Notes: generated by a model not told the origin, from the letters alone. Shown: positions 1 through 10,939, counted from the first letter of the stretch. The stretch is 64,000 bases of DNA from Ferribacterium limneticum (GCF_020510585.1 NZ_CP075190.1:1424001-1488000), one strand, 5' to 3'. Translations and numbers: made by a program.

Positions 1-581
1 ATTTTTCTGGCGAGTCGCAGACGGCTTACGGGCAGAGCAAGCTGGCCGCTGAGGAAGCAGTGATTGATGCTGGGCGGCATTACGGAATGCATGTTGTCAA
101 CCTGCGTTTGGCGATGGTCTATGGTGCCGGGGGGCGCGGCAATCTTGAAAGGATGGGCCGTCTGGTGCGGAAGGGGGTGTTCCCACCGTTGCCGGAAACC
201 GGAAATCGACGTTCTCTGGTGCATGTGGATGATGTGGTTTCAGCGATGCGTCTGGTGGCAGAGGATGATCGGGCAAATGGTCGGACCTATATTATCGCAT
301 CGCATGAAGCCCCTTCCGGGCGGCAGTTGTTTGATGCGCTGCGGGCGGCTCAGGGGCTGAAACCATGTGGTTGGGCGATGCCAGAGGGGCTTTTCCGGCT
401 TGCCGGACGGGCCGGGGATATTATCGAGCGCATGGCGGGACGGCGTATGCCGCTGGATAGCGAAGTTGTGACCCGGCTATTGGATTCCGCCTGCTATTCG
501 CCTACTCGAATCGAGAAGGAGTTGGGGTGGCGGGCGCGGGTGCCGCTGACCGAAGGGTTGAGGGAGATGTTGGGGGTATGA
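1..581 (+). CDS. NAD-dependent sugar epimerase/dehydratase, 3' part
   Basis: C-terminal part of a short-chain dehydrogenase-type nucleotide-sugar epimerase; the 5' end lies outside the window and the frame is open from base 3. The first visible residues include YGQSKLAAE, a catalytic YxxxK motif of extended SDR enzymes, followed by RLAMVYG and the substrate-side sequence RSLVHVDDVV. These are typical of the GalE/WbpP-like family that modifies UDP- or dTDP-sugars for surface polysaccharide. Its stop overlaps the start of the phosphoglycosyl transferase gene (ATGA), so the two are translationally coupled. The exact substrate cannot be told from this part. Confidence 0.85.
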   Translation, partial: FSGESQTAYGQSKLAAEEAVIDAGRHYGMHVVNLRLAMVYGAGGRGNLERMGRLVRKGVFPPLPETGNRRSLVHVDDVVSAMRLVAEDDRANGRTYIIASHEAPSGRQLFDALRAAQGLKPCGWAMPEGLFRLAGRAGDIIERMAGRRMPLDSEVVTRLLDSACYSPTRIEKELGWRARVPLTEGLREMLGV

Positions 582-1138
582 AGCGATTGTTTGATCTATT
601 CGTGGCTTTATGCGCCGCAGTGGTTCTGGCGCTGCCCGTAGTGTTGGTGGCGCTGGCGGTCAAATTGACCTCGCCAGGGCCCGTGTTTTATTGGTCGGAT
701 CGTGTCGGTCGCCATAATCGCATTTTTCGCATGCCGAAATTTCGTAGCATGCGCATTGGGACCCCGGCTGTAGCGACGCATTTGCTGGCAGATCCAGATG
801 CTTATCTCACGCCTATCGGTTCTTTTTTGCGCAAATCCAGCCTTGATGAACTGCCCCAGCTCTGGAGTATCCTGGTTGGGGACATGAGTTTGGTTGGGCC
901 TCGTCCCGCTTTATTCAATCAGGAAGATCTGATTGCACTTCGTACTGGGTGTGGCGTGCATGAATTGGTGCCGGGCTTGACGGGCTGGGCGCAGGTTAAT
1001 GGCCGTGACGAATTGCCGATTCCCAGGAAGGTTGAACTTGATGAGGAATATCTGCTTCAACGCTCTTTCATGTTTGACCTTCGCGTTTTATGGCTAACCG
1101 CAGTCAAGGTGTTACGGCGGGATGGCGTGTCGCACTGA
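578..1138 (+). CDS. Phosphoglycosyl transferase (initiating sugar transferase, PglC/WcaJ family)
   Basis: About 186 residues, the size of the small PglC-type enzymes. These transfer a sugar-1-phosphate from a nucleotide sugar to undecaprenyl phosphate and so start glycan assembly at the inner membrane. Visible family marks are one N-terminal hydrophobic re-entrant segment (LFDLFVALCAAVVLALPVV), KFRSMR, DELPQLW, GDMSLVGPRP and PGLTGWAQVNGRD. I chose the ATG at 578, which overlaps the upstream stop, rather than an earlier in-frame start, because MKRLFD is the usual N terminus. The neighbours (epimerase before, WbpM-like dehydratase after) fit an O-antigen or exopolysaccharide locus. Confidence 0.9.
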   Translation: MKRLFDLFVALCAAVVLALPVVLVALAVKLTSPGPVFYWSDRVGRHNRIFRMPKFRSMRIGTPAVATHLLADPDAYLTPIGSFLRKSSLDELPQLWSILVGDMSLVGPRPALFNQEDLIALRTGCGVHELVPGLTGWAQVNGRDELPIPRKVELDEEYLLQRSFMFDLRVLWLTAVKVLRRDGVSH

Positions 1139-1239
1139 TCGGGGATTCGCGGGTTTTATGTCAGTACAAAACAGCGCATTTGACTGGGTCAAGCAGTTAA
1201 AATGAGATCCGAAAAAATCGGAGGCGTTTCAGCGCCCAA

Positions 1240-3084
1240 TTGAGCTTGCCTAAAGCAATTCTTTCCATTTTCGTTTTTCTGTTCGACCTTTCCGCGTTGG
1301 CATTTGCCTGGGTGGGGGGGTTTTTGTTGCGCTTTAATTTTGATGTCCCTGCCAATTTTGCCTACGTGATGTGGTGGGGGTTGGCAATCCTGTTGCCGGT
1401 GCATGCTTTGGGGTGCCACATTGCTGGCTTGTATCGCGGTATTTGGTTGTTTGCGAGCCTGCCCGACTTGAAGCGTGTGCTTCGTGCTGTGGCGTTGTCG
1501 AGCGGGGCCGTTTTCGTGTTTTTTGTCTTCTTCCGCAGTGGTCAGCAGTTGGTGCCGCGATCACTGTTGCTGCTGTACCCGATGCTGCTGGTTCTCTATA
1601 TGGGCGGTGGGCGTGCGGCTTATCGCATGTGGAAGGAGCATAGGCTTTACGGTGGCTTGATCGCACAAGGGAAGCCTGTCGTGATTGTTGGTGCCGGCCG
1701 TGGTGGCGCCATGCTGGCGCGTGAATTGGAGCGGAGCCCGGATTGGCGGGTCGTTGCACTTGTCGATGACGATCAGACCAAATGGGGGCGTGAGCTGTCC
1801 GGGATCCCGGTTCTGGGCGGGATAGATGCCTTGCCGGAAGTGCTGGCCTCAGTCAAAGCTAAACATGCTATTTTGGCGATGCCGTCGGCAGCTATAGAGG
1901 CTTGCCGTAGGGCTGCGGATTCGGTGGTTGGGGCGGGTGGGCATGTATTTACTGTGCCTGGATTGGATGATGTGATGTCCGGTCGGGTCGCAATTTCATC
2001 AATCCGACCGGTCGAGATCGAGGATTTGCTTGGGCGCGATCCGGTTTGGATCGATACAGCACATGTCGCCGATATGGTTGCCGGTAAGGTCGTCTTGGTG
2101 ACAGGGGCTGGCGGATCAATCGGCAGCGAGTTGTGCCGGCAAGTGGCTCGTTTCCGCCCTGAAAAACTAGTGTTGCTCGAACTGAACGAATTTGCGCTTT
2201 ACTCCATCGAGCAGTGGTTTTCGGTAAATGCAACGGATGTTGACCTGGTTCCGCTTGCTGGGGATGTTAAGGATGCTTCTCGTTTGGATGAGGTATTCGC
2301 ACAGTTTAGGCCTCATGCGGTTTTCCATGCCGCAGCCTACAAGCATGTTCCTTTGATGGAGATTGGCAATGCTTGGCAGGCGGTTCGTAATAATGCCCTT
2401 GGTACGCTCACGGTTGCTGAGTGTGCCATGCGCTTCAAGGCGGAGCGTTTTGTCTTGATTTCCACCGATAAGGCGGTTAATCCGACGAACGTTATGGGGG
2501 CAACTAAGCGTTTGGCCGAGATGGTCTGCGAATCGCTGCACTGCCAAGATAGTGCAACTCAGTTTGAGATGGTTCGATTCGGTAATGTGCTAGGTAGTAC
2601 CGGTAGTGTGATTCCGAAGTTTCAGGAGCAGATCGCGCGCGGTGGCCCTGTTACGGTGACGCATCCGGAAATCACTCGTTACTTCATGTCGATTCCCGAG
2701 GCCGCGCAACTTGTCTTGCAGGCGGCGACGATGGGGCACGGTGGCGAGATTTTCGTACTGGACATGGGCGAACCTGTCCGGATCGTCGATTTGGCTCGCA
2801 AGATGATTCATTTGTCGGGTTATTCTGAGCATGAAATACGTATCGAGTTCTCCGGTTTGCGGCCAGGTGAAAAGCTCTACGAGGAATTGCTTGCTGATAC
2901 TGAGCAAACGCGTGAAACGCCTCATCCGAAGCTGAGAATTGCGCAGGGCCGTCCAGTCGATAGTGATTTTCTTGCTAATTTGCGATCTTGGTTGGCGAAC
3001 GCGTGTCAGAGTGATGCGCAAGTGCGGGAAGCGCTTATGGTGCGCGTTCCTGAATATCATCCGGCAACAAATAGTATTCCCTGA
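1240..3084 (+). CDS. Membrane nucleotide-sugar 4,6-dehydratase/epimerase (WbpM/CapD/PglF family)
   Basis: A 614-residue protein with about four N-terminal membrane segments, a CoA-binding-like Rossmann domain (VVIVGAGRGGAMLA) and a catalytic NAD(P) domain beginning LVTGAGGSIGSELCRQV near residue 287. STDKAVNPTNVMGATKR matches the family active-site region, where Met replaces the usual Tyr of YxxxK. The family makes 4-keto-6-deoxy UDP-HexNAc precursors for O-antigen or capsule. The start is uncertain: no in-frame ATG precedes the conserved SLPKA, so I used TTG at 1240, about 15 bases after GGAGG. The frame is open back to 1201. It probably belongs with the two preceding glycan genes. Confidence 0.88.
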   Translation: MSLPKAILSIFVFLFDLSALAFAWVGGFLLRFNFDVPANFAYVMWWGLAILLPVHALGCHIAGLYRGIWLFASLPDLKRVLRAVALSSGAVFVFFVFFRSGQQLVPRSLLLLYPMLLVLYMGGGRAAYRMWKEHRLYGGLIAQGKPVVIVGAGRGGAMLARELERSPDWRVVALVDDDQTKWGRELSGIPVLGGIDALPEVLASVKAKHAILAMPSAAIEACRRAADSVVGAGGHVFTVPGLDDVMSGRVAISSIRPVEIEDLLGRDPVWIDTAHVADMVAGKVVLVTGAGGSIGSELCRQVARFRPEKLVLLELNEFALYSIEQWFSVNATDVDLVPLAGDVKDASRLDEVFAQFRPHAVFHAAAYKHVPLMEIGNAWQAVRNNALGTLTVAECAMRFKAERFVLISTDKAVNPTNVMGATKRLAEMVCESLHCQDSATQFEMVRFGNVLGSTGSVIPKFQEQIARGGPVTVTHPEITRYFMSIPEAAQLVLQAATMGHGGEIFVLDMGEPVRIVDLARKMIHLSGYSEHEIRIEFSGLRPGEKLYEELLADTEQTRETPHPKLRIAQGRPVDSDFLANLRSWLANACQSDAQVREALMVRVPEYHPATNSIP

Positions 3085-3138
3085 ACCCATGAATGACTTT
3101 GCGGACTTTTACCGCATGACTACACATACGGTGATGCT

Positions 3139-5076
3139 GTGACTCACGACTTTCTCGATCTCCCACAAATACTCTCGGCTCGCGGGACGGTTCGCCTGCC
3201 CGGTTCAAAAAGTATTTCTAACCGCGTGCTGCTACTAGCGGCTCTGGCCGAAGGTGAGACGGAGGTCCGAGACCTGCTGGCTTCGGATGATACTGAACGG
3301 ATGCTTGATGCATTAAAGGTGCTAGGGGTCGGTGTTAGCCACTTGGGTGGCGAAAACTGGTTGATCAAGGGCTGTGCTGGGCAATTTCCGGTCACGCAGG
3401 CAGAATTGTTTCTGGGAAATGCTGGTACCGCCTTCCGTCCGCTTACCGCTGCTTTGGCGCTGTCTGGCGGTGATTTTGTACTGAAGGGCGTGGCCCGCAT
3501 GCATGAACGACCGATCGGCGATCTCGTTGATGGCCTGCGGCAGCTTGGAGCGGATGTTACCTATCTCGGCAGCGAGGGCTATCCGCCGCTGCATCTGAAG
3601 CCGGCAAACATTGTCCCAGGCGGTTCGGTTAAGGTTCACGGCGATGTTTCCAGTCAGTTTCTGACAGGCTTGTTGATGGCTTTGCCGCTGACCGGGCAGG
3701 CTGTTGCGGTAGAGGTCGTTGGTGCACTGATTTCCAAGCCCTACATCGAAATCACGCTGGCAACCATGGCACGGTTTGGCGTGCAGGTTCAGCGTGATGG
3801 CTGGCAACGGTTTACGGTGCAGGCCGGTAGTCGCTATGTCTCGCCGGGAACGATTTACGTTGAAGGCGATGCATCATCGGCCTCGTATTTCCTTGCTATG
3901 GGAGCGATTGGCGGTGGGCCGGTTCGGGTCGAGGGTGTTGGTCGCGATTCGATTCAGGGTGATGTTCGATTTGCTGAGGCGTTGGCCAAAATGGGGGCCA
4001 AAATCGAGATGGGGCCGAACTGGATGGCCGCACGTGCTCCGCTGGGAGGACTGGTTGCGGTCGACCTCGATTGCAACCACATTCCCGATGCGGCGATGAC
4101 GCTGGCGACGACCGCGCTGTTCGCCAAAGGAACGACCACGTTGCGCAATATCGCTAGCTGGCGGGTCAAGGAAACTGATCGAATTGCGGCGATGGCGACT
4201 GAATTGCGGAAGTTGGGTGCAGTGGTCGAAGAGGGTGATGATTTTATTAGCGTCACTCCTGCTAGCCTCAAATCGGCCGCCATTGATACTTACGACGACC
4301 ATCGCATGGCAATGTGTTTTTCATTGGCTGCTTTCGGTACGCCGCTGCGTATCAACGATCCAAAGTGTGTGGCCAAGACTTTCCCGGATTATTTTGAGCG
4401 CTTTGCGGCGGCCACCAAGGCGGCCCCGGTCATCGCAATCGATGGTCCCTCAGCTTCCGGCAAGGGAACAGTGGCGGCGCGGGTGGCTACAGCACTCGGT
4501 TACGCCTATCTCGATTCCGGTGCGCTTTACCGGTTGACCGCACTAGCCGCTCGACAGGCCCTTGTTGATTGGACTGACGAGGCCGCTGTGGCGGCCATTG
4601 CCGCTGAGCTCAACGTCGAGTTTTCCGGGGACGATATCCGCTTAAATGGTGAGCTTGTCGGTGACGCCATTCGTACAGAAGAAATCTCGGTGGGGGCCTC
4701 AAAAGTCGCGGCCCTGCCTGCTGTAAGGGAGGCGCTGCTTTTTCGCCAGCGGGCTTTCAACCAGGCGCCCGGCCTGATCGGCGATGGGCGCGACATGGGG
4801 TCGGTCGTCTTCCCGCATGCCGTGCTCAAGGTCTTCCTGACAGCGAGTCCCGAAGCGCGCGCTGAACGTCGTTATAAGCAGTTGATCGAAAAAGGATTCT
4901 CTGCTAATCTCGCGGACCTTCTGTCGGACCTGAAGCAACGTGATGAGCGCGATTCGCAGCGCAGCGTTGCTCCTCTACGGCAAGAGGCTGATGCCAAGCT
5001 GCTCGATACCACGCATCTCACCATTGAACAGGCGGTGAATCAGGTGCTGGTCTGGAGCAGGGAAGCATTGCAGTAA
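3139..5076 (+). CDS. aroA-cmk: Bifunctional EPSP synthase / cytidylate kinase fusion
   Basis: A 645-residue fusion. Residues 1 to about 428 are EPSP synthase ([54 protein letters not shown]), the sixth step of the shikimate pathway. From about 432 a cytidylate kinase starts with P-loop GPSASGKGT (436-444) and YLDSGALYR, and phosphorylates CMP/dCMP. There is no stop or linker between them. The GTG at 3139 is the only start upstream of the EPSP core. In many proteobacteria these are adjacent separate genes before rpsA; the fused form is, as far as I recall, usual in Rhodocyclales. The tyrA-type gene often found upstream is absent here. Confidence 0.95.
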   Translation: MTHDFLDLPQILSARGTVRLPGSKSISNRVLLLAALAEGETEVRDLLASDDTERMLDALKVLGVGVSHLGGENWLIKGCAGQFPVTQAELFLGNAGTAFRPLTAALALSGGDFVLKGVARMHERPIGDLVDGLRQLGADVTYLGSEGYPPLHLKPANIVPGGSVKVHGDVSSQFLTGLLMALPLTGQAVAVEVVGALISKPYIEITLATMARFGVQVQRDGWQRFTVQAGSRYVSPGTIYVEGDASSASYFLAMGAIGGGPVRVEGVGRDSIQGDVRFAEALAKMGAKIEMGPNWMAARAPLGGLVAVDLDCNHIPDAAMTLATTALFAKGTTTLRNIASWRVKETDRIAAMATELRKLGAVVEEGDDFISVTPASLKSAAIDTYDDHRMAMCFSLAAFGTPLRINDPKCVAKTFPDYFERFAAATKAAPVIAIDGPSASGKGTVAARVATALGYAYLDSGALYRLTALAARQALVDWTDEAAVAAIAAELNVEFSGDDIRLNGELVGDAIRTEEISVGASKVAALPAVREALLFRQRAFNQAPGLIGDGRDMGSVVFPHAVLKVFLTASPEARAERRYKQLIEKGFSANLADLLSDLKQRDERDSQRSVAPLRQEADAKLLDTTHLTIEQAVNQVLVWSREALQ

Positions 5077-5165
5077 GGTGTTGCCGGCCAGGTGGTCGGT
5101 AATTTGTTTTAAACCCTAACCCGCTGTGAGTTTCACGATTCGCGGCATGAAAGTTCTCTCCGTCA

Positions 5166-6845
5166 ATGGAATCTTTTGCTCAACTATTTGAAGAATCCCT
5201 GGCTCGCCAGGAAATGCGTCAAGGCGAAGTCATCACTGCAGAAGTGGTGCTCATCGATCACAATTTCGTTGTGGTCAATGCCGGCCTGAAATCGGAATCC
5301 TATGTTCCGCTCGAAGAATTCCTGAATGATCAGGGCGAACTCGAAGTCAAGGTGGGCGATTTCGTCCAAGTGGCTATCGAAATGCTGGAAGACGGCTATG
5401 GCGCAACGCGCCTATCCCGCGACCGCGCCAAGCGCATCGCTGCCTGGAACTTCCTGGAAGAAGCCCTGAACAACAACTCCTTGGTTACTGGCACCATCAC
5501 CGGCAAGGTCAAGGGCGGTCTGACCGTCATGTCCAATGGTGTTCGCGCGTTCCTGCCGGGTTCCCTCGTCGACATGCGTCCGGTCAAGGACACTACGCCG
5601 TACGAAGGCAAGACCATGGAGTTCAAGGTCATCAAGCTTGACCGCAAGCGCAACAACGTCGTGATGTCCCGTCGTGCCGTGCTCGAAGCCACCGCTGACA
5701 AAGATCGCGAAAAGCTCCTCGAGAACCTCAAGGAAGGTACCACCGTCAAGGGTATCGTCAAGAACATCACCGACTACGGCGCATTCGTCGACCTCGGCGG
5801 TATCGATGGCCTGCTGCACATCACCGACCTGGCCTGGCGCCGTGTACGTCACCCGAGCGAAGTGCTCAATGTTGGTGACGAAGTTACCGCCAAGATCCTC
5901 AAGTTTGATGCCGAGAAGAACCGCGTCTCCCTTGGCATGAAGCAACTGGGCGATGATCCGTGGGTTGGTATTGCCCGCCGTTACCCGGCTGGCACCCGCC
6001 TGTTCGGCAAGGTCACCAACCTGACCGACTACGGTTCTTTCGTTGAAATCGAACAGGGCATCGAAGGCCTAGTTCACGTTTCCGAAATGGACTGGACCAA
6101 CAAGAACGTTCATCCGTCCAAGGTTGTCCAGCTCGGCGACGAAGTCGAAGTCATGATCCTCGAAATCGACGAAGAGCGTCGTCGTATCTCGTTGGGTATG
6201 AAGCAGTGCCAAGCCAATCCTTGGGACGACTTCGCGATGAACCACAAGAAGGGTGACAAGGTTAAGGGCGCCATCAAGTCGATCACCGACTTCGGCATCT
6301 TTATCGGTCTGCCTGGTGGCATCGATGGTCTGGTTCACCTGTCCGACCTTTCCTGGTCTGCGACTGGCGAAGAAGCCATCCGCAACTTCAAGAAGGGTGA
6401 CGAAGTTGAGGCGCTGGTTCTTGGCATCGACGTCGAGAAGGAGCGTATCTCCCTCGGTATCAAGCAGATGGAAGGTGATCCGTACACCAACTTCATCGCT
6501 ACCCACGAGAAGAACAGCATCGTGAACTGCACCGTCAAGACGGTCGACGCTCGCGGCGCCGTGCTGACGCTGGATGGTGAGAACGAAGGTTACCTGCGTG
6601 CTTCTGAATTCTCGCGTGATCGTATCGATGACCTGTCGCAGCACCTCAAGGTGGGCGATACGGTTGAAGCCATGATCATCAACGTGGATCGCAAGACCCG
6701 TGGTATCAACCTTTCCATCAAGGCCAAAGACAATGCCGAACAGCACGAAGCCATGCAGAAACTTTCTGCCGAGTCTTCCGCTGCTGCTTCCGGTACGACC
6801 AACCTGGGTGCCCTTCTGAAGGCCAAGCTCAACCAGCAAGGCTGA
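5166..6845 (+). CDS. rpsA: 30S ribosomal protein S1
   Basis: 559 residues, essentially the length of E. coli S1 (557). It contains six successive S1 OB-fold repeats; the classic ones read [35 protein letters not shown] and [18 protein letters not shown], each followed by [12 protein letters not shown] ends. The protein recruits mRNA to the 30S subunit. The first ATG gives the canonical [11 protein letters not shown]. The short 89-base gap after aroA-cmk holds no obvious terminator, so read-through from the fusion gene is likely. ihfB follows 12 bases later, the conserved proteobacterial order. Confidence 0.98.
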   Translation: MESFAQLFEESLARQEMRQGEVITAEVVLIDHNFVVVNAGLKSESYVPLEEFLNDQGELEVKVGDFVQVAIEMLEDGYGATRLSRDRAKRIAAWNFLEEALNNNSLVTGTITGKVKGGLTVMSNGVRAFLPGSLVDMRPVKDTTPYEGKTMEFKVIKLDRKRNNVVMSRRAVLEATADKDREKLLENLKEGTTVKGIVKNITDYGAFVDLGGIDGLLHITDLAWRRVRHPSEVLNVGDEVTAKILKFDAEKNRVSLGMKQLGDDPWVGIARRYPAGTRLFGKVTNLTDYGSFVEIEQGIEGLVHVSEMDWTNKNVHPSKVVQLGDEVEVMILEIDEERRRISLGMKQCQANPWDDFAMNHKKGDKVKGAIKSITDFGIFIGLPGGIDGLVHLSDLSWSATGEEAIRNFKKGDEVEALVLGIDVEKERISLGIKQMEGDPYTNFIATHEKNSIVNCTVKTVDARGAVLTLDGENEGYLRASEFSRDRIDDLSQHLKVGDTVEAMIINVDRKTRGINLSIKAKDNAEQHEAMQKLSAESSAAASGTTNLGALLKAKLNQQG

Positions 6846-6857
6846 TAAGGCAAAAGC

Positions 6858-7142
6858 ATGACCAAATCCGAGCTCATCGCCCGACTGGCGGAACGGTTTC
6901 CCCAGTTGGTGGCGAAGGATGCTGATTTTGCGGTCAAGATGATTCTCGATGCGATGTCCGAAGCACTTGTGCGAGGGGATCGTATCGAGATCCGTGGATT
7001 CGGCAGCTTTGCGCTCAACTATCGGCCGCCGCGTACTGGCCGTAACCCCAAATCAGGGGAAAAGGTTGGCGTCCCGGCCAAGTGGGTTCCCCACTTCAAG
7101 GCTGGAAAAGAATTGCGCGAAAGGGTTGATCAGGCGATCTGA
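6858..7142 (+). CDS. ihfB: Integration host factor subunit beta
   Basis: 94 residues, the full size for an HU/IHF fold protein. N-terminal [13 protein letters not shown] and the DNA-bending arm [13 protein letters not shown] identify the beta subunit. It pairs with IHF alpha (not in the window) to bend DNA at promoters, sites of recombination and sigma-54 control regions. It lies 12 bases after rpsA and is closed by a strong terminator. Confidence 0.97.
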   Translation: MTKSELIARLAERFPQLVAKDADFAVKMILDAMSEALVRGDRIEIRGFGSFALNYRPPRTGRNPKSGEKVGVPAKWVPHFKAGKELRERVDQAI

Positions 7143-7171
7143 CGTCGGGTTTGGCCCAATGTGGTAGATTC

Positions 7172-7202
7172 AGGGCAGTGAATGATTTCACTGCCCTTTT
7201 TT
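7172..7202 (+). terminator. Rho-independent terminator after ihfB
   Basis: Arms AGGGCAGTGAA and TTCACTGCCCT flank a short loop and are followed by six T. It ends the rpsA-ihfB transcript; lapA starts directly afterwards, so lapA-lapB may need read-through or a promoter inside this short gap. Confidence 0.85.
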
Positions 7203-7212
7203 ATTGAATGTC

Positions 7213-7494
7213 ATGACAGCACTGACTTGGTCTATACGAGCCATTATTTTTGTCTTTCTGGTTGTTTTTGCAACCCAGAACACCGATCCGGCAAGCCTTC
7301 GCCTTCTACCAGGAACTGTCTGGCAGACGCCCTTGGTGATTGCCTTGCTAGCCTTCTTTATCGGTGGCGTGATACTTGGTGCGCTCTCGCTGCTCGGTGT
7401 CATTTTCCGCCAGCGTCGTGAAATCTCGCGCCTGAAGCGTGAGGCTGCGCAAAAGCCCGCTTCGCATACGCCGGACGTGCCGCCAAACGCATGA
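7213..7494 (+). CDS. lapA: Lipopolysaccharide assembly protein A (LapA, DUF1049)
   Basis: About 93 residues with two membrane segments (IRAIIFVFLVVFATQNTD and VIALLAFFIGGVILGALSLL) followed by a cytoplasmic basic coiled tail, the standard LapA shape. LapA acts with LapB at the inner membrane to tune LPS synthesis through LpxC turnover. An upstream in-frame TTG at 7204 is possible; I prefer the ATG at 7213. The stop overlaps the lapB start (ATGA). Confidence 0.9.
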   Translation: MTALTWSIRAIIFVFLVVFATQNTDPASLRLLPGTVWQTPLVIALLAFFIGGVILGALSLLGVIFRQRREISRLKREAAQKPASHTPDVPPNA

Positions 7495-8663
7495 GCGAAT
7501 TATTCGAATACTGGCAGCTCCTGCTGATACCGGCCTTTTTTGCTCTGGGCTGGATCGCCGCCCGCGTCGACATGCAGCAGGTTGTGCATGAGTCGCGCAC
7601 CTTGCCCCGTTCCTATTTTCAGGGTCTGAATTTTCTGCTCAATGAGCAGCCGGACAAGGCAATCGATTCCTTTCTCGAAGTTGCCAAGGTTGATTCGCAA
7701 ACTGTCGAATTGCATTTTGCTCTTGGCAACCTGTTTCGCCGGCGTGGTGAAACGGAGCGTGCAATACGCATGCACCAGAACCTGATTGACTTGCCTGATC
7801 TCGACGACAAGGTGCGCCTGCAGGCGCTGTCGGAGTTGGGGCAGGATTACCTGAAGGCGGGCCTGCTTGATCGGGCTGAAGAGATATTCAATAAATTGTT
7901 GGGAACCGATTTTGAGGAAGAGGCCAAGCGCAGTCTTCTGGAAATCTATCAGGTCGAGAAGGAATGGTTGAAGGCAATAGAAATAGCCCGTGAATTGCCG
8001 GATGTCGCGTCGCATCGCGATATCGCCGAGTACTACTGCGAACTGGCGGCCAACGAAATCATGCGTTCTCGTCCTGATTCGGCTCGTGAGTATCTTGAGG
8101 TAGCCACCCAGGAGAATCGGAAGTGCGTGCGGGCCAGCCTTCTGCAAGGGGATCTGTTGATGCAGGAGGTCGATCTCAGCGGCGCGATCGAAGCCTGGCA
8201 GCGTATCGAGCAACAGGATCCGGCATATCTGGCTTTGGTTGCCCAGCGACTGCTTGAGGCTTATCGCAGGCTTGAACGGCCGGCCGAGGGCATCGCCCTG
8301 CTGAGCGGTTATCTTGAACGCTATCCCTCGCTCGACCTGCTCGAGGTGGTCTATCAGCTGGTTCTTGAAAGCGAAGGAGTCGAATCAGCCTATCGCCTGG
8401 TGCGAGCCGAACTTCAGCGCAATCCCACCTTGCTTGGCTTGGAAAAACTGATGAGCGCGCGTTTGCCATTGGTGGCGCCGGAGGTTCGTCCGGACGTCGA
8501 GTTGGCGAGGACCATTATCCAAGGCTACACGAAACGTCTGTCGCGTTATCGATGCGATAATTGTGGTTTCAAGGCACGTCAGTTCTATTGGCGTTGTCCG
8601 GCCTGTGGCGGCTGGGAAACCTATCCGCCGCGCCGCAGTGAAGAATTCGATCAATCCTTGTAG
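7491..8663 (+). CDS. lapB: Lipopolysaccharide assembly protein B (TPR and zinc-binding)
   Basis: 390 residues, as in E. coli LapB/YciM (389). It has one N-terminal anchor ([17 protein letters not shown]), a series of tetratricopeptide repeats, and a C-terminal rubredoxin-like metal knuckle CDNCGF...CPACGGW. The family is an inner-membrane adaptor that brings FtsH to LpxC and coordinates LPS assembly. Translational coupling to lapA and the downstream ugd-hldE1-hldD genes make this an envelope-biogenesis operon. Confidence 0.96.
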   Translation: MSELFEYWQLLLIPAFFALGWIAARVDMQQVVHESRTLPRSYFQGLNFLLNEQPDKAIDSFLEVAKVDSQTVELHFALGNLFRRRGETERAIRMHQNLIDLPDLDDKVRLQALSELGQDYLKAGLLDRAEEIFNKLLGTDFEEEAKRSLLEIYQVEKEWLKAIEIARELPDVASHRDIAEYYCELAANEIMRSRPDSAREYLEVATQENRKCVRASLLQGDLLMQEVDLSGAIEAWQRIEQQDPAYLALVAQRLLEAYRRLERPAEGIALLSGYLERYPSLDLLEVVYQLVLESEGVESAYRLVRAELQRNPTLLGLEKLMSARLPLVAPEVRPDVELARTIIQGYTKRLSRYRCDNCGFKARQFYWRCPACGGWETYPPRRSEEFDQSL

Positions 8664-8671
8664 GAAGCCTT

Positions 8672-9991
8672 ATGAAAATCACCGTTGTCGGTACCGGATA
8701 TGTTGGTCTGGTCAGTGGCACCTGTCTGGCTGAAGTGGGTAATGATGTCCTTTGTTTGGACGTCGATCCAGAGAAAATCCGTATTCTGGAAGATGGGGGC
8801 ATTCCGATCTTCGAACCCGGCTTGCAGGAGATGGTCTGCCGTAATGTCGCTGCCGGCCGCCTGCATTTCACAACTGACGTTGAAAAGGCCGTGCAGCATG
8901 GCACCATTCAGTTCATTGCGGTCGGTACACCGCCCGATGAGGATGGCTCGGCCGACCTACAATACGTTCTTGGTGCAGCACGCAATATAGGCCGTTTGAT
9001 GACCGACTATAAGGTCGTGGTCGACAAGAGCACGGTACCGGTCGGCACTGGCGCCAGGGTCAAGGCCGCCATCGCTGACGAACTCGCCAAGCGCGGTGTC
9101 GATATTCCCTACAGCGTCGTCTCCAACCCCGAGTTTCTCAAGGAAGGGGCGGCTGTCGAAGACTTCATGCGTCCCGACCGGATCGTCGTCGGTGCCGAGG
9201 AAGAGCAGGCCATCCACCTCATGCGTGCCCTCTACGCACCCTTCCAGCGCAACCATGAGCGTCTGATCATCACCGACGTCAAGAGCGCCGAACTGACCAA
9301 GTACGCCGCCAACGCCATGCTGGCGACGCGCATCAGTTTCATGAACGAACTGGCCAATCTGGCTGAAGTGCTCGGGGCCGACATTGAAATGGTTCGTCAG
9401 GGCATTGGCTCTGATCCGCGCATTGGCTACCACTTTCTTTATCCCGGTTGCGGCTATGGTGGCTCTTGCTTCCCCAAGGATGTCAAGGCGCTCATTGCAA
9501 CGGCCAAGGACGACGCTGATATTACCCTCAAGGTACTGACCGCCGTCGAGGAGGCCAATGATGCACAGAAGCACGTGCTAACCCGGAAGCTCAAGGCGCG
9601 CTTCGGCGATCTTAAGGGCAAACATTTCGCCCTGTGGGGCTTGGCCTTCAAGCCGAATACCGACGACATGCGTGAAGCGCCCAGCCGTGAACTGATCGCC
9701 GACTTGTTCGCCGCCGGCGCCACCGTGACGGCCTACGATCCCGTTGCCATACATGAAACACAGCGCATCTACGGTGATGACAGCCGTCTGCAGTATGCCG
9801 AAAATCCGATGGGGGCACTCACAAACGCCGATGCGTTGCTGATCGTTACCGAATGGAAGGAATTCCGTAGTCCGGATTTTGAGGCCATAAAGGCGACGCT
9901 CAGGAGCCCGGTGATATTCGACGGCCGTAACCTGTATGACCCGAAATTCGTGCGTGCTACGGGCATCGAGTATTTCGCAATCGGACGCTGA
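8672..9991 (+). CDS. ugd: UDP-glucose 6-dehydrogenase
   Basis: 439 residues. It starts with the NAD-binding glycine motif [16 protein letters not shown], carries the catalytic cysteine in [16 protein letters not shown] (about residue 263), and has the usual C-terminal UDP-binding domain. It oxidises UDP-glucose to UDP-glucuronate, a precursor for exopolysaccharide or lipid A modification. AGGAAG lies 5 bases before ATG. It follows lapB by 8 bases and precedes hldE1 by 3. Confidence 0.97.
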   Translation: MKITVVGTGYVGLVSGTCLAEVGNDVLCLDVDPEKIRILEDGGIPIFEPGLQEMVCRNVAAGRLHFTTDVEKAVQHGTIQFIAVGTPPDEDGSADLQYVLGAARNIGRLMTDYKVVVDKSTVPVGTGARVKAAIADELAKRGVDIPYSVVSNPEFLKEGAAVEDFMRPDRIVVGAEEEQAIHLMRALYAPFQRNHERLIITDVKSAELTKYAANAMLATRISFMNELANLAEVLGADIEMVRQGIGSDPRIGYHFLYPGCGYGGSCFPKDVKALIATAKDDADITLKVLTAVEEANDAQKHVLTRKLKARFGDLKGKHFALWGLAFKPNTDDMREAPSRELIADLFAAGATVTAYDPVAIHETQRIYGDDSRLQYAENPMGALTNADALLIVTEWKEFRSPDFEAIKATLRSPVIFDGRNLYDPKFVRATGIEYFAIGR

Positions 9992-9994
9992 TCA

Positions 9995-10930
9995 ATGAGC
10001 AGCAGCATGCTGGAAAAGATTTCGCAGGTTCGCCTGCTGGTTGTTGGCGACGTGATGCTCGACCGCTATTGGTTCGGGGAGGTCAGCCGGATTTCGCCCG
10101 AGGCGCCGGTGCCGGTAGTCAAGGTTCAGCGCATGGAAGAGCGTCTCGGCGGTGCGGCCAATGTTGCCCGCAACGCGGCCTCGCTCGGGGCCGTTTCAGC
10201 CTTGCTGTCGGTGGTTGGTGATGACGAGGCGGGGCGTACGCTGGGGCGCCTGCTCGAAGAAGGTCAAATTGATGCGAATTTGCACGTTGACCGTGAAATC
10301 GACACCACTGTGAAGCTGCGCGTCATCGGTCGTCAGCAGCAATTGCTGCGCATCGATTTCGAGACGACACCTTCGCACGAAGTGCTGCAGGCCAAGCTGG
10401 CTGATTTCGAAACCCGGGTCGTTCAGTCCGATGTGGTTGTCCTTTCCGACTATGGCAAGGGCGGGCTGACGCATATCGCCGAGATGATCCGTATCGCGCG
10501 CGCCCACGACAAGCCGGTTCTCGTCGATCCCAAGGGCGATGAGTGGGGCAAGTACGCCGGGGCGACCGTGATCACGCCGAATCGCTCGGAACTGAAAGAG
10601 GTTGTCGGGCGCTGGTCGTCGGATGATGAACTGGCTGCCAAGGCGCGCAAGTTGCGCGGCGAGCTTGGTCTCGAAGCCTTGCTGGTTACTCGCAGCGAGG
10701 AGGGGATGACCCTGTTTGCCGATGAAACTCACCATCAGCCGGCCCTGGCACGCGAAGTATTCGATGTTTCCGGTGCCGGGGATACGGTGATTGCCACGCT
10801 GGCCGTGATGATCGCTGCCGGTGCCGATTGGGCCGAAGCCATTCGTGTCGCCAACATCGCCGCCGGCATCGTCGTCGGCAAACTTGGTACTGCCGTTGTC
10901 AGCCGTGAAGAACTTGCCGCAGCCTTGTAA
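9995..10930 (+). CDS. hldE1: D-glycero-beta-D-manno-heptose-7-phosphate kinase (HldE kinase domain)
   Basis: 311 residues of the PfkB/ribokinase family. It has VVGDVMLDRYWFGEV at the N terminus, GGAANVARN in the middle, and the anion-hole motif DVSGAGDTVIATLA near the C terminus. It makes heptose-1,7-bisphosphate for the LPS inner core. In E. coli HldE the kinase is fused to an adenylyltransferase; here only the kinase half is present (also called RfaE domain I or HldA), so the nucleotidyltransferase must be encoded elsewhere. hldD follows 9 bases later. Confidence 0.94.
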   Translation: MSSSMLEKISQVRLLVVGDVMLDRYWFGEVSRISPEAPVPVVKVQRMEERLGGAANVARNAASLGAVSALLSVVGDDEAGRTLGRLLEEGQIDANLHVDREIDTTVKLRVIGRQQQLLRIDFETTPSHEVLQAKLADFETRVVQSDVVVLSDYGKGGLTHIAEMIRIARAHDKPVLVDPKGDEWGKYAGATVITPNRSELKEVVGRWSSDDELAAKARKLRGELGLEALLVTRSEEGMTLFADETHHQPALAREVFDVSGAGDTVIATLAVMIAAGADWAEAIRVANIAAGIVVGKLGTAVVSREELAAAL

Positions 10931-10939
10931 GGAATAATC

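Noticed and set aside
4528..4545. CCGGTTGACCG in the cmk part of aroA-cmk
   Set aside because: It encodes the conserved GALYRLT of cytidylate kinase and has no neighbouring A run.
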